A stretch of 64,000 nt of DNA from Engraulis encrasicolus (Eukaryota > Chordata > Actinopteri > Clupeiformes > Engraulidae), in the NCBI RefSeq assembly GCF_034702125.1, contig NC_085861.1:57810350-57874349 (forward strand), written 5' to 3'. Position 1 is the first letter of the stretch. The number at the start of each line of letters is the position of its first letter. A model generated the notes under the pieces. It was not told the DNA's origin, did no database searches, and was given only the letters and a program-made list of their open reading frames with translations. This document shows, in pieces, positions 61,801-64,000 of this stretch. The position numbers and the translations under genes are program-made.

Positions 61801-63569
61801 GGCAAATTCACTTCTGATGCATTCAATTTGGACTCGGGTTGCATCAGGTTTTCTCGAATAAGTTTGGCTATATTGCAAGTGCAGCTACATTAGAGACATT
61901 TTTGTTCACGTAATATGTAGGCATTAAATAGCGTCGCAAAGTCCCTACCTACCTTTTCACACAAGCACATGTTTTACTAGACGGCCGTTTTCTTCTGATG
62001 ATGACTTGACCATTTTTCAAAGTTGCTGCTAAGTTTTGGTCACTATGCTTCGTGGCCAACAAAGTGAACAAGACATGATCAAAGCATTGCCTGTTAAGTT
62101 TTTATTTTACAGCGGTCACGTCTGTTGTAACAAACTCCAAACTCGTGCCTCGCATCGGATGATTCCATTGTTTATTAAAGTGCAGTGGAGAGCCGGCCGT
62201 CCTTTGTGTGTCGCATCGCATTGTAACAGACGGTCAGGACAACGCGTTTATGCCTGACCTGTTCTACTAAGCAAAATTTGAGTGCTGTTGAGTTTTAAGA
62301 TTTCTTCAATGCTCTGGCGGCCAGTGAGGGGAGGGGGAAGGGGGGACGAGCAGAATGCGATGCGCAGCGCAGCGTAGGACAGACCTGGAGGATGGAGCCG
62401 GTTAGGTGTAGGCTATTTTATATTTTATCTTCATTCTTTGAATGTTAACTGGTTAAAGGGGCTCCAGGTAGGATTAAAAGTTCAATTAATCACGGTCCCG
62501 ATGCTTGTGCGAGTCATTAATTAGTGAACGATGGCTCTTGCGACTACTTCCACGGTCCGCACATGCAACTTTTGACAGCGTTTGACATACTGGCATGACT
62601 TTGATATGCTGGCATTCCGTGATGAAAAACAGTCTCCCAGCGAGTTTATTTGAACAGCATTTTTTCATTACGGTGTAGATTTTGAGACAGGCAATCCACA
62701 GGCACTGCACAAGTGACGTCATCCTACCTTGTGCCCCTTTAAAGGACAATTGCAATATTTTGAACATTAAGCCCCTTTTCTGGGTAATCTGGAATGCTTA
62801 AAGAGGCACTTTGACCAAGATGTGGTAGGATGACGTCAGTTGCCCGCTGCCCGTGGCATGCCTGTCTCAAAATCTACACATAATGAAAAAATGCTGCTCA
62901 AATAAACTCGCTGTGAGACTGTTTTTCATCCCGGAATGCCAGCAGTTGATACAAATCTGAATACGGTATGTAACGTGATGTTTTCAAATGAGAAGTGTTT
63001 TGCACGACACTCCCTCAGACCGCGCTGCCAAAACTTGCCTGTGGGGTTTTCTGACAGCGGACTGTGGATGTGATCACGACAGCCATTGTTCACTTACTAA
63101 AGACTTGCATATGCGTCGGCTGACTCGTGACCGTGATTAATTAAACTTTTAATCCTACCTGGAGCTCCTTTAAGAGGCCCCCTCACCATGTATTTAATGT
63201 TTGCGGCTGTCTCTGTTATTTGGATTATTTTTTTAAATCTACTTACAGCACCAGTATTTATGCCAGTGTTTTACAGATCTTCAAATCGGAGTTACATCCA
63301 TCAGTTTATAAGCTCCAGTCGGGTGAGAAAGAGGGACTGAGTCTGTTTGGTAAGTTTCAGTACCTACTGCTGTGTCTAACATTAACAATGTATTGTTAGA
63401 TGTAAGTCGATGTAAATGCGGGGCCGGGGACATGAAATCTCTCCTCCCAACACATTTTTTTTCTTTTTTTAAAACCTACTTGACATTATTTACCTAAATC
63501 GAATTATGTCTTCATTTTTTTAGGGATTTTAAATCGCTGCAAATCTACCTTTGGCTCAAAATTACTAAG
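23510..63569 (+). CDS. msh5: msh5, MutS homolog 5 (partial; nine coding exons, N-terminal part)
   Basis: MSH5 pairs with MSH4; the dimer clamps meiotic recombination intermediates in the nucleus and promotes crossovers. Unlike MSH2/3/6 it lacks the mismatch-reading domain. The nine exons join in consistent phase and give about 245 residues with family-specific blocks: [88 protein letters not shown], then [20 protein letters not shown] and SLFGILNRC. These line up in order with vertebrate MSH5. The ATPase half lies beyond the right edge. Introns in order are about 18187, 3992, 1817, 4770, 1384, 4803, 4196 and 174 bp, and nearly all are filled with transposons. No stop or frameshift is seen in any exon. 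The coordinates span introns; see the exon entries. Confidence 0.93.
24151..24518. mobile_element. hAT MITE with 8-bp TSD ATTGAAAG
   Basis: Ends TAGGGATGCAAATTATCGAT and its imperfect inverse (GATTAATCGTTTGCATCCCTA). The exact duplication ATTGAAAG lies at 24143-24150 and 24519-24526. The interior is A/T-rich with CGATTAAT repeats. Length 368 bp; non-coding. Confidence 0.9.
24991..26719. mobile_element. 1.7-kb non-autonomous hAT element, TSD GTGTCTAG
   Basis: Ends CAGGCCCGTT and AACGGGCCTG are exact inverses. GTGTCTAG flanks both sides (24983-24990, 26720-26727). GGGGGCCCTAGGCAA-type sequence stands near both ends. A 20-base G run lies at 25063-25082. The repeated GGAAGGGGGGCCCCCTCGAG at about 26410 and 26511 is an internal duplicate. 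No transposase ORF was recognised, so it is non-autonomous or decayed. Confidence 0.9.
26917..27921. mobile_element. hAT MITE-like element, TSD AACATGAT
   Basis: Ends TAGGGGTCGACCGATA and the inverse (ATTGGTCGACCCTTA). The exact duplication AACATGAT lies at 26909-26916 and 27922-27929. CGATACCGAT/CGGCCGATA repeats sit next to both ends. Length 1005 bp, no coding potential seen. Confidence 0.9.
27937..28203 (-). pseudogene. Tc1 transposase catalytic fragment
   Basis: The open frame [20 protein letters not shown] followed by [20 protein letters not shown] corresponds to the first catalytic Asp region of Tc1 transposases (WSDE...VKHGGGSIMLWG). The W before SDE is replaced and the rest of the domain is broken. 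Part of the element at 23890-30270. Confidence 0.75.
28975..30232. mobile_element. piggyBac-like MITE, TTAA target
   Basis: TTAA lies at 28971-28974 and 30233-30236. Ends are CCCTCTTGGTGCCAGAGG and the inverse (TGTGGCGCCCAGAGGG). The CCC...GGG start after TTAA fits piggyBac-type ends. No transposase was seen. It lies in the last part of the Tc1 family C element. Confidence 0.8.
30273..30700. other. Intron sequence without recognised features
   Basis: A/T-rich, no ORF of note. It may be old Tc1-like sequence, but no ends were found. Confidence 0.4.
31330..31745. repeat. Five copies of CCGTGTCCAGGAGCACGG in alternating orientation
   Basis: Copies or near-copies occur near 31345 (inverse), 31631, 31660, 31688 (inverse) and 31725. 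The unit is an imperfect palindrome. They lie between two short A/T-rich segments and code for nothing I recognise. Confidence 0.8.
34363..35863. mobile_element. TA-flanked element with CCGTAAATCCTCTAAT ends
   Basis: Left end CCGTAAATCCTCTAATTGTG and right end ATATTAGAGGATTTACGG are inverted copies, with TA on both sides. GGCC/CCGG repeats of the form AATATTGGCCGG lie next to both ends. A pogo- or mariner-like non-autonomous element is the best reading. Short ORFs inside have no motif. It interrupts the inverted-repeat region 30760-36190. Confidence 0.78.
36322..37644 (+). pseudogene. RecQ-like DEAH/DEVH helicase, N-terminal exons, broken
   Basis: Exon A (36322-36794) starts [11 protein letters not shown] in a strong AAGATGG context. 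It holds helicase motif I ([15 protein letters not shown]), motif Ia ([15 protein letters not shown]) and motif II ([10 protein letters not shown]). A TAA then stops the frame directly before TG and the donor GTAAGT at 36795. Exon B (37543-37644, after TTTTTCCACAG) continues in phase as [20 protein letters not shown], the segment expected after motif II, then slips frame near 37605. The stop therefore replaces one codon in an otherwise conserved exon pair. Motifs III-VI were not found. Similar RecQ-like genes are, to my knowledge, multicopy in fish and cnidarian genomes; a mobile-element origin (for example an Academ-type helicase) is inference. It lies in msh5 intron 1, same strand. Confidence 0.75.
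36795..37542. other. Intron of the RecQ-like pseudogene
   Basis: A 30-bp block (CATCCCCAGTCAATCGAGCC, then CCACGTTGATCTCGCACAA) occurs twice, near 37049 and 37383, so part of the intron is duplicated. No coding sequence. Confidence 0.6.
37645..39900. other. Intron sequence; weak + strand ORFs, SINE-like block
   Basis: Open frames at 38651-38926, 38889-39095 and 39286-39549 are short and unrecognised. Some have nearby GTAAGT or CAG sites and could be decayed downstream exons of the RecQ-like unit. None carries helicase motifs IV-VI. Confidence 0.3.
38455..38595 (-). repeat. tRNA-derived SINE-like repeat
   Basis: The minus strand reads GCAGTGTGGCCTAATGATTA, then GGGTTGGTGACTCAAATCTC, a tRNA-like A/B-box pair. 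The + side has the CCTTGCTCAAGGACACTTTA block, also seen at 63770. A common teleost SINE-type repeat, inferred. Confidence 0.5.
39985..40194 (-). CDS. Unrecognised minus-strand ORF (69 codons)
   Basis: The frame reads [20 protein letters not shown], then [20 protein letters not shown] and [13 protein letters not shown]. The composition is protein-like (balanced, no simple repeat) and unlike the A/T-rich surroundings. There is no clear start context, and the left end may be a splice acceptor instead of the ATG. I do not recognise the family. It could be the last exon of a mobile-element or intron-nested gene, perhaps together with 40336-40527. Confidence 0.3.
   Translation of the reverse strand: MCSRGYLNHNKIIASSTALPTFAEWERDFSGCNDTDDPTKINKLCALRLTALFDDLDRKIYKDISIFLE
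40336..40527 (-). CDS. Unrecognised minus-strand ORF (63 codons)
   Basis: The frame reads [20 protein letters not shown], then [20 protein letters not shown] and [20 protein letters not shown]. It looks protein-like but matches nothing I can name. It lies 140 bp upstream (in minus-strand order) of the ORF at 39985-40194, so the two may be exons of one small gene. No splice pair is convincing. Confidence 0.27.
   Translation of the reverse strand: MHAANVFCSTMQAKRPPYQRSSINIAPFGFTTKKAVSDFAENTVLASIRCNFGCLDEWDSSLC
40912..41574. mobile_element. Tc1 family B deletion derivative
   Basis: Its right end (AGGAGGGGGGCTAATAATAT) and interior (TTGAATTTGGACTTTTTACA; TGATCATTAATAGTCAATAC) match the element at 21648-23264, including both inverted halves. 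The middle, which would encode transposase, is missing. The left terminus is lost or diverged. It lies about 200 bp upstream of msh5 coding exon 2. Confidence 0.78.
41781..41901 (+). CDS. msh5: msh5 coding exon 2
   Basis: [20 protein letters not shown], then [20 protein letters not shown]: the start of the MutS-homology region (IAYYD...HFMPD in mammals). Acceptor ATGACAG; donor GTATGA at 41902, phase 1. A transposon terminus begins only about 7 bp after the exon end. Confidence 0.95.
41964..42274. mobile_element. TTAA-flanked MITE (AGGTGCACTGTG ends)
   Basis: TTAA at 41960-41963 and 42275-42278. Ends AGGTGCACTGTGCAATA and CTACACAGTGTACCT. Partial relatives lie at 19815-19884 and 44888-44960, and a diverged full relative at 50374-50725. 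Confidence 0.75.
42670..44114. mobile_element. piggyBac-like MITE (CCCTCTAGCTACCA ends)
   Basis: TTAA at 42666-42669 and 44115-44118. Ends CCCTCTAGCTACCA and its inverse TGGTAGCTAGAGGG. Inside are a (TCTA)n/(ATCC)n tetranucleotide run (42938-43045) and several GACGGCCGTC palindromes near the right end. No transposase. A diverged relative appears at 54370-55440. Confidence 0.85.
42938..43045. repeat. (TCTA)n / (TCCA)n tetranucleotide repeat
   Basis: A TATCTATCTATC run with point interruptions, ending CCATCCATCCATCC. Confidence 0.9.
44141..44847. mobile_element. Tc1-like remnant with TIRs of about 140-155 bp
   Basis: Left end CAGTCAATCCGGAAAGTATT, bordered by TA. The right end is the inverse (CTTTCCGGATTGACT) with the last base or two changed. 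The arms match from 44141 to about 44297 and from 44708 to 44847. The interior is only about 410 bp, so the transposase is deleted. Confidence 0.82.
44992..45893. other. msh5 intron 2 tail without gene
   Basis: A hairpin-forming pair lies at about 45679-45747 (GGCCTGGATGATAATCTCTG and the inverse TCTGTGCAC/AACATCCAGGCC type), followed by a TTTAAA-type end near 45772. No coding sequence besides the next exon. Confidence 0.5.
45894..45974 (+). CDS. msh5: msh5 coding exon 3
   Basis: [20 protein letters not shown], then VQFIKSL. The first V codon is completed across the junction (G + TG). Acceptor TCTTCCCAG, donor GTAAGT, ends phase 1. The TSAKQD block is characteristic of MSH5. Confidence 0.95.
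46441..47130. repeat. 140-bp tandem repeat, about 4.9 units
   Basis: Unit starts are exactly 140 bp apart four times. Differences between units are few (CCAGAT/CCAAAT; GGGTGG/GGCTGG). No continuous ORF runs through it on either strand. Confidence 0.93.
47135..47499. mobile_element. MITE of TGTAATA repeats with inverted ends
   Basis: GGTAACACCTTATTTTAATG at the left and ACCATTAAAACAGTATTACC at the right are inverted. Inside is a tandem of CAGTGTAACAATATGCAATA-type units. The left part also stands at 53237-53340 in the second array copy. Confidence 0.75.
47792..47845 (+). CDS. msh5: msh5 coding exon 4
   Basis: [19 protein letters not shown], the counterpart of the IIFLPSVDFG segment in mammals. 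Acceptor TGAACAG, donor GTGAGT, phase 1 on both sides; 54 nt. Confidence 0.93.
47846..50373. other. msh5 intron 4, first part; no gene
   Basis: It contains AATTACCTCCACCAGGAGGT at about 48170, a palindromic motif typical of a repeat terminus, followed by GTCTGTCCGTCTGTCG. A second block at 48595-48850 partly repeats the 48400-48545 segment (CACCAAA, TTGTTCTC, AATAACGG, GTGAACAGTG landmarks). CATCA(CATCA) tandem lies at 50038-50075. Short ORFs here show no motif. Confidence 0.45.
50374..50725. mobile_element. TTAA-type MITE (AGGGACACGGTGC ends)
   Basis: Left TTAA (50370-50373), then AGGGACACGGTGCAGGATTT. The right end is GCACAGTGTCCCT followed by TTAT, so one target base is changed. The interior resembles 41964-42274 (TTATTTCCAGAATCCATGCT; CCACCACCATCAAATT). 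Confidence 0.72.
50843..52275 (-). pseudogene. 5'-truncated L1-clade (L1/Tx1-type) LINE, ORF2 C-terminus
   Basis: A 470-codon open frame on the minus strand (ATG at 52255) starts in the region after the [22 protein letters not shown], then [20 protein letters not shown] and [15 protein letters not shown]. This is the conserved L1 thumb/C-terminal block (FIWN.K.PRI...GG..LPD). Near the end [18 protein letters not shown] gives the C-x3-C-x7-H-x4-C zinc-knuckle-like motif of L1 ORF2. The catalytic RT and endonuclease are missing because of 5' truncation. Unusually, this long tail has no stop, so the copy is fairly young. It lies antisense in msh5 intron 4, next to a TTAA MITE. Confidence 0.88.
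52616..52737 (+). CDS. msh5: msh5 coding exon 5, donor inside a GT microsatellite
   Basis: [20 protein letters not shown], then [21 protein letters not shown]. Acceptor TTTGTCAAG. The exon ends with an ATG codon and the donor is GTGTGT, the first units of a (GT)n run at 52738-52823. Phase 0 fits exon 6, which starts GTACGA. Confidence 0.94.
52738..52823. repeat. (GT)n microsatellite at the msh5 exon 5 splice donor
   Basis: About 43 uninterrupted GT units start at the exon/intron junction. Every unit offers a GT dinucleotide, but the context after position +2 (GTGT) is weak compared with GTAAGT. Confidence 0.97.
52833..53340. repeat. Second copy of the ATCCCCGAAACGC / 140-bp unit element
   Basis: It begins ATCCCCGAAACGCGGAACG ten bases after the GT run and has about three diverged 140-bp-type units (starting near 52860, 52969 and 53107). 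It then enters the same TGTAATA MITE start as at 47135 and ends abruptly near 53340. The MITE sits at the same place in both copies. Confidence 0.82.
53490..54058 (+). mobile_element. Tc1-like remnant, right part with transposase traces
   Basis: The right end GGCCATCACTG at 54058 is followed by TA. Upstream, + strand frames give [10 protein letters not shown], then [20 protein letters not shown] and [11 protein letters not shown]. After an internal deletion come NPIENLW and [20 protein letters not shown]. These are Tc1 catalytic-domain pieces with stops. The end GGTGCCAATACTATTGGCC resembles the family C terminus. The left end is missing. Confidence 0.78.
54122..54231 (+). CDS. msh5: msh5 coding exon 6
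   Basis: [20 protein letters not shown], then [17 protein letters not shown]. This matches the [20 protein letters not shown] block of mammals. Acceptor TTTTCACAG, donor GTAAGT at 54232, phase 2. Confidence 0.95.
54370..55560. other. Decayed repeat cluster in msh5 intron 6
   Basis: The stretch 54430-54545 resembles 42760-42890 (TCACTTTCATATTAAA, then TAATAAGTGTTCAGAATTCC). The stretch 55290-55345 resembles 43045-43100 (TGACGACAACAAATG). It is therefore a diverged relative of the piggyBac-like element 42670-44114, opened by a segment with CCCAGGCCCAGGAATTAGGG (54635) and CCCGGGCCCAGTCACACC (55240). The 54774-55052 + frame ([17 protein letters not shown]) is short and unrecognised. Confidence 0.5.
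55561..56668 (+). mobile_element. hAT element of ZBED/Buster type with transposase remnant
   Basis: Ends CAGTGTTTCCCAACCACTG and the inverse (AAAGGTTGGGAAACACTG). Flanks ATGCACAA (55553-55560) and ATGTACAA (56669-56676) match at seven of eight bases. The + strand at 55985-56270 reads [20 protein letters not shown], then [26 protein letters not shown] and [20 protein letters not shown]: the conserved start of the ZBED5/SCAND3/FAM200-type transposase domain, with the catalytic-type Asp in LDEA. Frameshifts and deletion remove the remainder. Confidence 0.87.
57049..58812. mobile_element. 1.76-kb element with GGGCGGAATTCTCCC ends
   Basis: A perfect 15-bp inverted pair GGGCGGAATTCTCCC / GGGAGAATTCCGCCC, with further GCGTAA/TTACGCGC matches inside. 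The flanks (TTA left, ATA right) do not give a certain target duplication. No transposase; the superfamily is open (PIF/Harbinger is one option). Confidence 0.72.
59035..59070 (+). CDS. msh5: msh5 coding exon 7 (36-nt exon)
   Basis: [13 protein letters not shown], matching mammalian LTHLVNIDQDTYS. Acceptor CTTTCAG, donor GTAAGC. The exon ends with AG, completed to AGT (Ser) by exon 8. It is very short but bounded by good splice sites and its phases fit. Confidence 0.9.
59071..59390. other. msh5 intron 7 start; degraded hAT-like end
   Basis: TTAGGGGTGTAAATCACAGC near 59127, with ATCGATACTT/TCGATTCATCGATA-type sequence further on, resembles hAT MITE ends. No complete pair or TSD was found. Confidence 0.4.
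59391..59512 (-). repeat. L2-type LINE 3'-UTR fragment
   Basis: AGTCAAGTCTTTGTTGTCAA, then TTGAAATTACGTTGCTTACT and CCCATGCAGACATAGACATA, parallels 11577-11760. Only the 3' end is present; no ORF2. Confidence 0.8.
59528..59865. mobile_element. TTAA-flanked palindromic MITE (AGGCGTATGCCAC)
   Basis: TTAA at 59524-59527 and 59866-59869. The two halves are near-perfect inverses over about 150 bp (TTTTGGGGCTTAATACAGTT with AACTGTATTAAGCCCCAAAA, and AAGACAAGTTAAAAGAGGGA with its inverse). Confidence 0.88.
60149..60574. mobile_element. TTAA-flanked palindromic MITE (AGGAACAGACCACCC)
   Basis: TTAA at 60145-60148 and 60575-60578. The first 30 or more bases (AGGAACAGACCACCCTTTTT) are exactly inverted at the right end, and inner sequence also pairs (GAATGTGCATATCATTTTC with its inverse). 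Confidence 0.9.
60579..62456. other. msh5 intron 7 middle; repeats only
   Basis: A C/A-rich CCCCACCCCCACCC run lies at 60581-60645. A GC-rich block GTGGCGCCTCGACCCGCAGG near 61430 is followed by TAGGGCCCTATGAAATCCG, a start typical of a hAT end. I saw no partner end and no coding sequence. Confidence 0.5.
62457..63168. mobile_element. TTAA-flanked palindromic element (AGGGGCTCCAGGTAGGATT)
   Basis: TTAA at 62453-62456 and 63169-63172. The right end AATCCTACCTGGAGCTCCT inverts the left. The inner ACGTCATCCTACC/GGTAGGATGACGTC and AAACAGTCTC/GAGACTGTTT blocks pair too. The right arm is about 80 bp longer than the left. It ends 98 bp before msh5 coding exon 8. Confidence 0.85.
63267..63349 (+). 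CDS. msh5: msh5 coding exon 8
   Basis: [20 protein letters not shown], then KEGLSLF: almost identical in pattern to mammalian [15 protein letters not shown]. The acceptor is ATGCCAG, with other AGs close by (ACAGCACCAG). Donor GTAAGT, phase 1. Confidence 0.95.
63524..63569 (+). CDS. msh5: msh5 coding exon 9
   Basis: [16 protein letters not shown], matching GILNRCHCKWGEKLLR. The acceptor is a T-rich tract ending TTTAG; donor GTAATC; it ends with two bases of an Arg codon. The intron before it is only 174 bp. Confidence 0.94.
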
Positions 63570-64000
63570 GTAATCAGCACTGTATCATATAGACATGTAG
63601 GCTTTAAAAAGAGATCCATTGTGTAAGGAGCTCTGGCCAATTGCATCCTGGCTTTCTTCTTTGGTCTTTTGGTTGCATTGCACTGCATTACACTTAGTTG
63701 ACTCTTTTATCCATAGCGACTTAAAGGCATTGCAGGGTTGCAGTCCCTGGAGCAATGTGGGATTAGGTGCCTTGCTCAAGGGCACATCAGACATGGAGGG
63801 AGGAATGGATTGGTTAAGGGTGGGGATTAAACCTGCAACCTTGTGATCAGTGGTTGCAGAGTTTTAGCATAGCATAGATGTCATCTGTGGAGATTCTCCG
63901 TAGACACCGTCACACCTGTAACCCGGTCACGGTTGATTGATTGATTGATTGATTTTATTTGACAGTCTCAGTTCTTGAATAAAAGCAAATACATGATTAG
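63570..64000. other. msh5 intron 9 start with SINE-like repeat
   Basis: 63690-63865 reads CTTTTATCCATAGCGACTTA, then GTGCCTTGCTCAAGGGCACA and GGGATTAAACCTGCAACCTT, a repeat common in teleost genomes with a minus-strand B-box-like segment. A (TTGA)n run lies at 63932-63952. No further exon is visible before the edge. Confidence 0.6.

Overview
The window is vertebrate, and most probably teleost fish, nuclear DNA. The evidence is one split protein-coding gene with GT/AG introns, many DNA transposons (Tc1/mariner, hAT, TTAA-target elements), L2- and L1-type LINEs and long dinucleotide microsatellites. No bacterial-style operon, CRISPR array or intact RNA gene was seen. The repeat spectrum resembles a clupeiform-type fish, but that is only an impression; the species cannot be fixed from the sequence.

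The one conserved host gene I can support is msh5 (MutS homolog 5, meiotic crossover factor) on the + strand. Nine coding exons (23510-23593, 41781-41901, 45894-45974, 47792-47845, 52616-52737, 54122-54231, 59035-59070, 63267-63349, 63524-63569) join in phase to give about 245 N-terminal residues, and the gene runs off the right edge. Its introns are almost wholly transposons; coding intron 1 is 18.2 kb.

Left part (1-23489) holds: an L2-type LINE tail and a decayed Tc1 transposase (1-600); an L2-like LINE with reverse transcriptase (3750-5872); a 3.36-kb fold-back element (5960-9318); a probable hAT element (9318-11303); a 2.2-kb hAT element (11501-13706) split by an L2 LINE; a Tc1 element with arms of about 535 bp (14158-21589) split by a 5.8-kb hAT element (14265-20054) that still carries a nearly complete six-exon transposase-like gene; and a second Tc1 element (21648-23264).

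Coding intron 1 of msh5 (23594-41780) holds a Tc1 element (23890-30270) that contains a TTAA element, which itself contains two hAT elements; the same Tc1 also carries a separate hAT and a piggyBac-like element. It is followed by an inverted-repeat region (30.7-36.2 kb), a decayed RecQ-like helicase ORF (36322-37644), two unrecognised minus-strand ORFs and a Tc1 deletion derivative. Later introns hold TTAA palindromes, a 140-bp tandem array and its second copy, a 5'-truncated L1-type LINE, a ZBED/Buster-type hAT remnant and further palindromic MITEs.

Points most worth following: the 5' splice site of msh5 coding exon 5 is the first unit of a (GT)n run of about 43 units; a hAT-like terminus starts about 7 bp after the 5' splice site of coding exon 2; several elements have exact target-site duplications that let the order of insertions be read; and a RecQ-like helicase ORF is broken by one stop codon beside a conserved splice donor. 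Calls rest on reading translations, splice signals and terminal repeats by eye; no database search was run.
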